DNA from: CALRGL01 sp964374035 | GTDB lineage: Bacteria; Patescibacteriota; Patescibacteriia; UBA9934; GWF2-40-263 | Direction: 5' to 3' | Assembly (NCBI GenBank): GCA_964374035.1 | Contig: CAYJWY010000051.1 | Coordinates: 1-5,043 of the forward strand | Length of the DNA: 5,043 nt | In this document: positions 4,811-5,043 of the stretch, piece after piece | Layout of the letters: each line of letters begins with the position of its first letter | Position numbering within the stretch: position 1 is the first letter of the stretch | Notes under the pieces: generated by a model | The model's database searches: none | Told to the model about the DNA's origin: nothing | Seen by the model: the letters and a program-made list of their open reading frames with translations, nothing else | Program-made: the position numbers and the translations under genes

Positions 4811-4850
4811 TTCGACTGTCGTTGGTGTGTCTACCAACGACAGTCGAATG
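4809..4850. repeat. Perfect 18-bp hairpin abutting the tRNA 3' end
   Basis: CATTCGACTGTCGTTGGT (4809-4826) pairs perfectly with 4833-4850 around the loop GTGTCT. The stem begins with the last two bases of the tRNA CCA. The outer part, TTCGACTG (4811-4818), is identical to bases 600-607 of the repeat before gatA, which suggests a shared repeat family. There is no T-tract after it, so it does not look like a standard intrinsic terminator. It could influence tRNA 3' processing (inference). Confidence 0.85.
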
Positions 4851-4869
4851 CCCTGAGCCTGTCGAAGGG
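4851..4869 (-). repeat. REP-like unit, inverted copy of the one before gatA
   Basis: ccctgagcctgtcgaaggg is the reverse complement, at 18 of 19 positions, of 597-615. The unit is itself imperfectly palindromic at its ends (GCCCT 4850-4854, AGGGC 4866-4870). It directly follows the tRNA-adjacent hairpin. Confidence 0.85.
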
Positions 4870-4880
4870 CGTATGGACGT

Positions 4881-4916
4881 TAGTGGTTATCATCCGCTCA
4901 TGGTCGTTGACCACTA
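4881..4916. repeat. Inverted repeat in the tRNA downstream region
   Basis: TAGTGGT (4881-4887) and ACCACTA (4910-4916) are perfect arms. T4888-G4909 and A4889-T4908 can extend the stem to 9 pairs around an 18-base loop. It is followed by the terminator at 4929. Its role is not known; it may be chance or part of the trailer structure. Confidence 0.5.
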
Positions 4917-4928
4917 CGAGGAGTAAGC

Positions 4929-4952
4929 AGGATCCAGTAATGGATCTTTTTT
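4929..4952 (+). terminator. Intrinsic terminator of the tRNA-Ser transcript
   Basis: AGGATCC (4929-4935) pairs with GGATCTT (4942-4948), one G-T pair included, around the loop AGTAAT. The stem runs into six consecutive T (4947-4952). This is a standard stem plus T-tract arrangement. It would leave a trailer of roughly 140 bases after the CCA end, containing two further hairpins. Confidence 0.7.
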
Positions 4953-5043
4953 AGAACACGGGGTCAGGTGGGGATAACGGGGTTTGATTTAAACAAAATA
5001 CCCTATACCGCCCAGACACCCATTTAAAATATGTAATGTGTGG
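4953..5043. other. Non-coding tail with clustered G-runs
   Basis: No open frame or RNA gene can be supported here. Three GGGG runs (4960-4963, 4970-4973, 4979-4982) and one GG (4967-4968) lie within 23 bases; an A/T-rich stretch with TTTAAAC follows. The GGGGTCAGG string recalls ends of repeat sequences linked to IS200-like (Y1) transposases in some bacteria, but no such gene is visible before the window ends. Confidence 0.3.

Noticed and set aside
4673..4954. A 93-codon plus-strand frame overlapping the CorA-like stop by ATGA
   Set aside because: It runs straight through the tRNA-Ser gene and the 18-bp hairpin; its translation is that of RNA-gene and repeat DNA, so the ATGA overlap is chance.

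Overview
The window looks like ordinary chromosomal DNA from an uncultured Patescibacteria (Candidate Phyla Radiation) bacterium. This is an inference from several signs: a compact housekeeping region of balanced base composition, a short and substituted Lgt, a small conserved protein of unknown function of a type I associate with CPR genomes, start codons mostly without a Shine-Dalgarno sequence, and palindromic repeats in the gaps. TGA is used as a stop (lgt, the minus-strand gene and the CorA-like gene), so the code is standard and the TGA-recoding CPR lineages (Gracilibacteria, Absconditabacteria) are unlikely.

Layout: 1-76 is the 3' end of an upstream plus-strand gene. At 179-2075 lie gatC and gatA, two of the three subunits of the Asp-tRNA(Asn)/Glu-tRNA(Gln) amidotransferase, separated by 151 bp of repeat-derived DNA; gatB is not in the window. 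At 2084-2224 there is a tandem array of three 23-bp units followed directly by a long imperfect hairpin. lgt (prolipoprotein diacylglyceryl transferase) occupies 2250-3014. A hairpin at 3028-3056 separates it from a convergent minus-strand gene at 3064-3447, which encodes a 127-residue protein of unknown function. A 38-bp gap holding overlapping promoter-like sequences and a 14-bp palindrome leads to the divergent gene 3486-4676, a CorA-like membrane protein with a GMN motif and an N-terminal domain I do not recognise. A tRNA-Ser(GGA) gene with its own promoter, encoded CCA and downstream terminator lies at 4683-4952. The last 90 bases hold no gene I can support.

How the genes relate: GatC and GatA act in one complex (glutaminase and scaffold for amidating misacylated tRNA), and tRNA-Ser also serves translation. 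Lgt starts bacterial lipoprotein maturation at the cytoplasmic membrane, and the CorA-like protein is a predicted ion channel or transporter. Nothing links the last two to the amidotransferase beyond proximity. I saw no mobile-element gene, CRISPR array or defence system. The less ordinary items are the palindromic repeat families in the gaps, the perfect 18-bp hairpin that begins inside the tRNA CCA, the substitutions at Lgt active-site positions, the unknown 127-residue protein and the CorA-like N-terminal domain.
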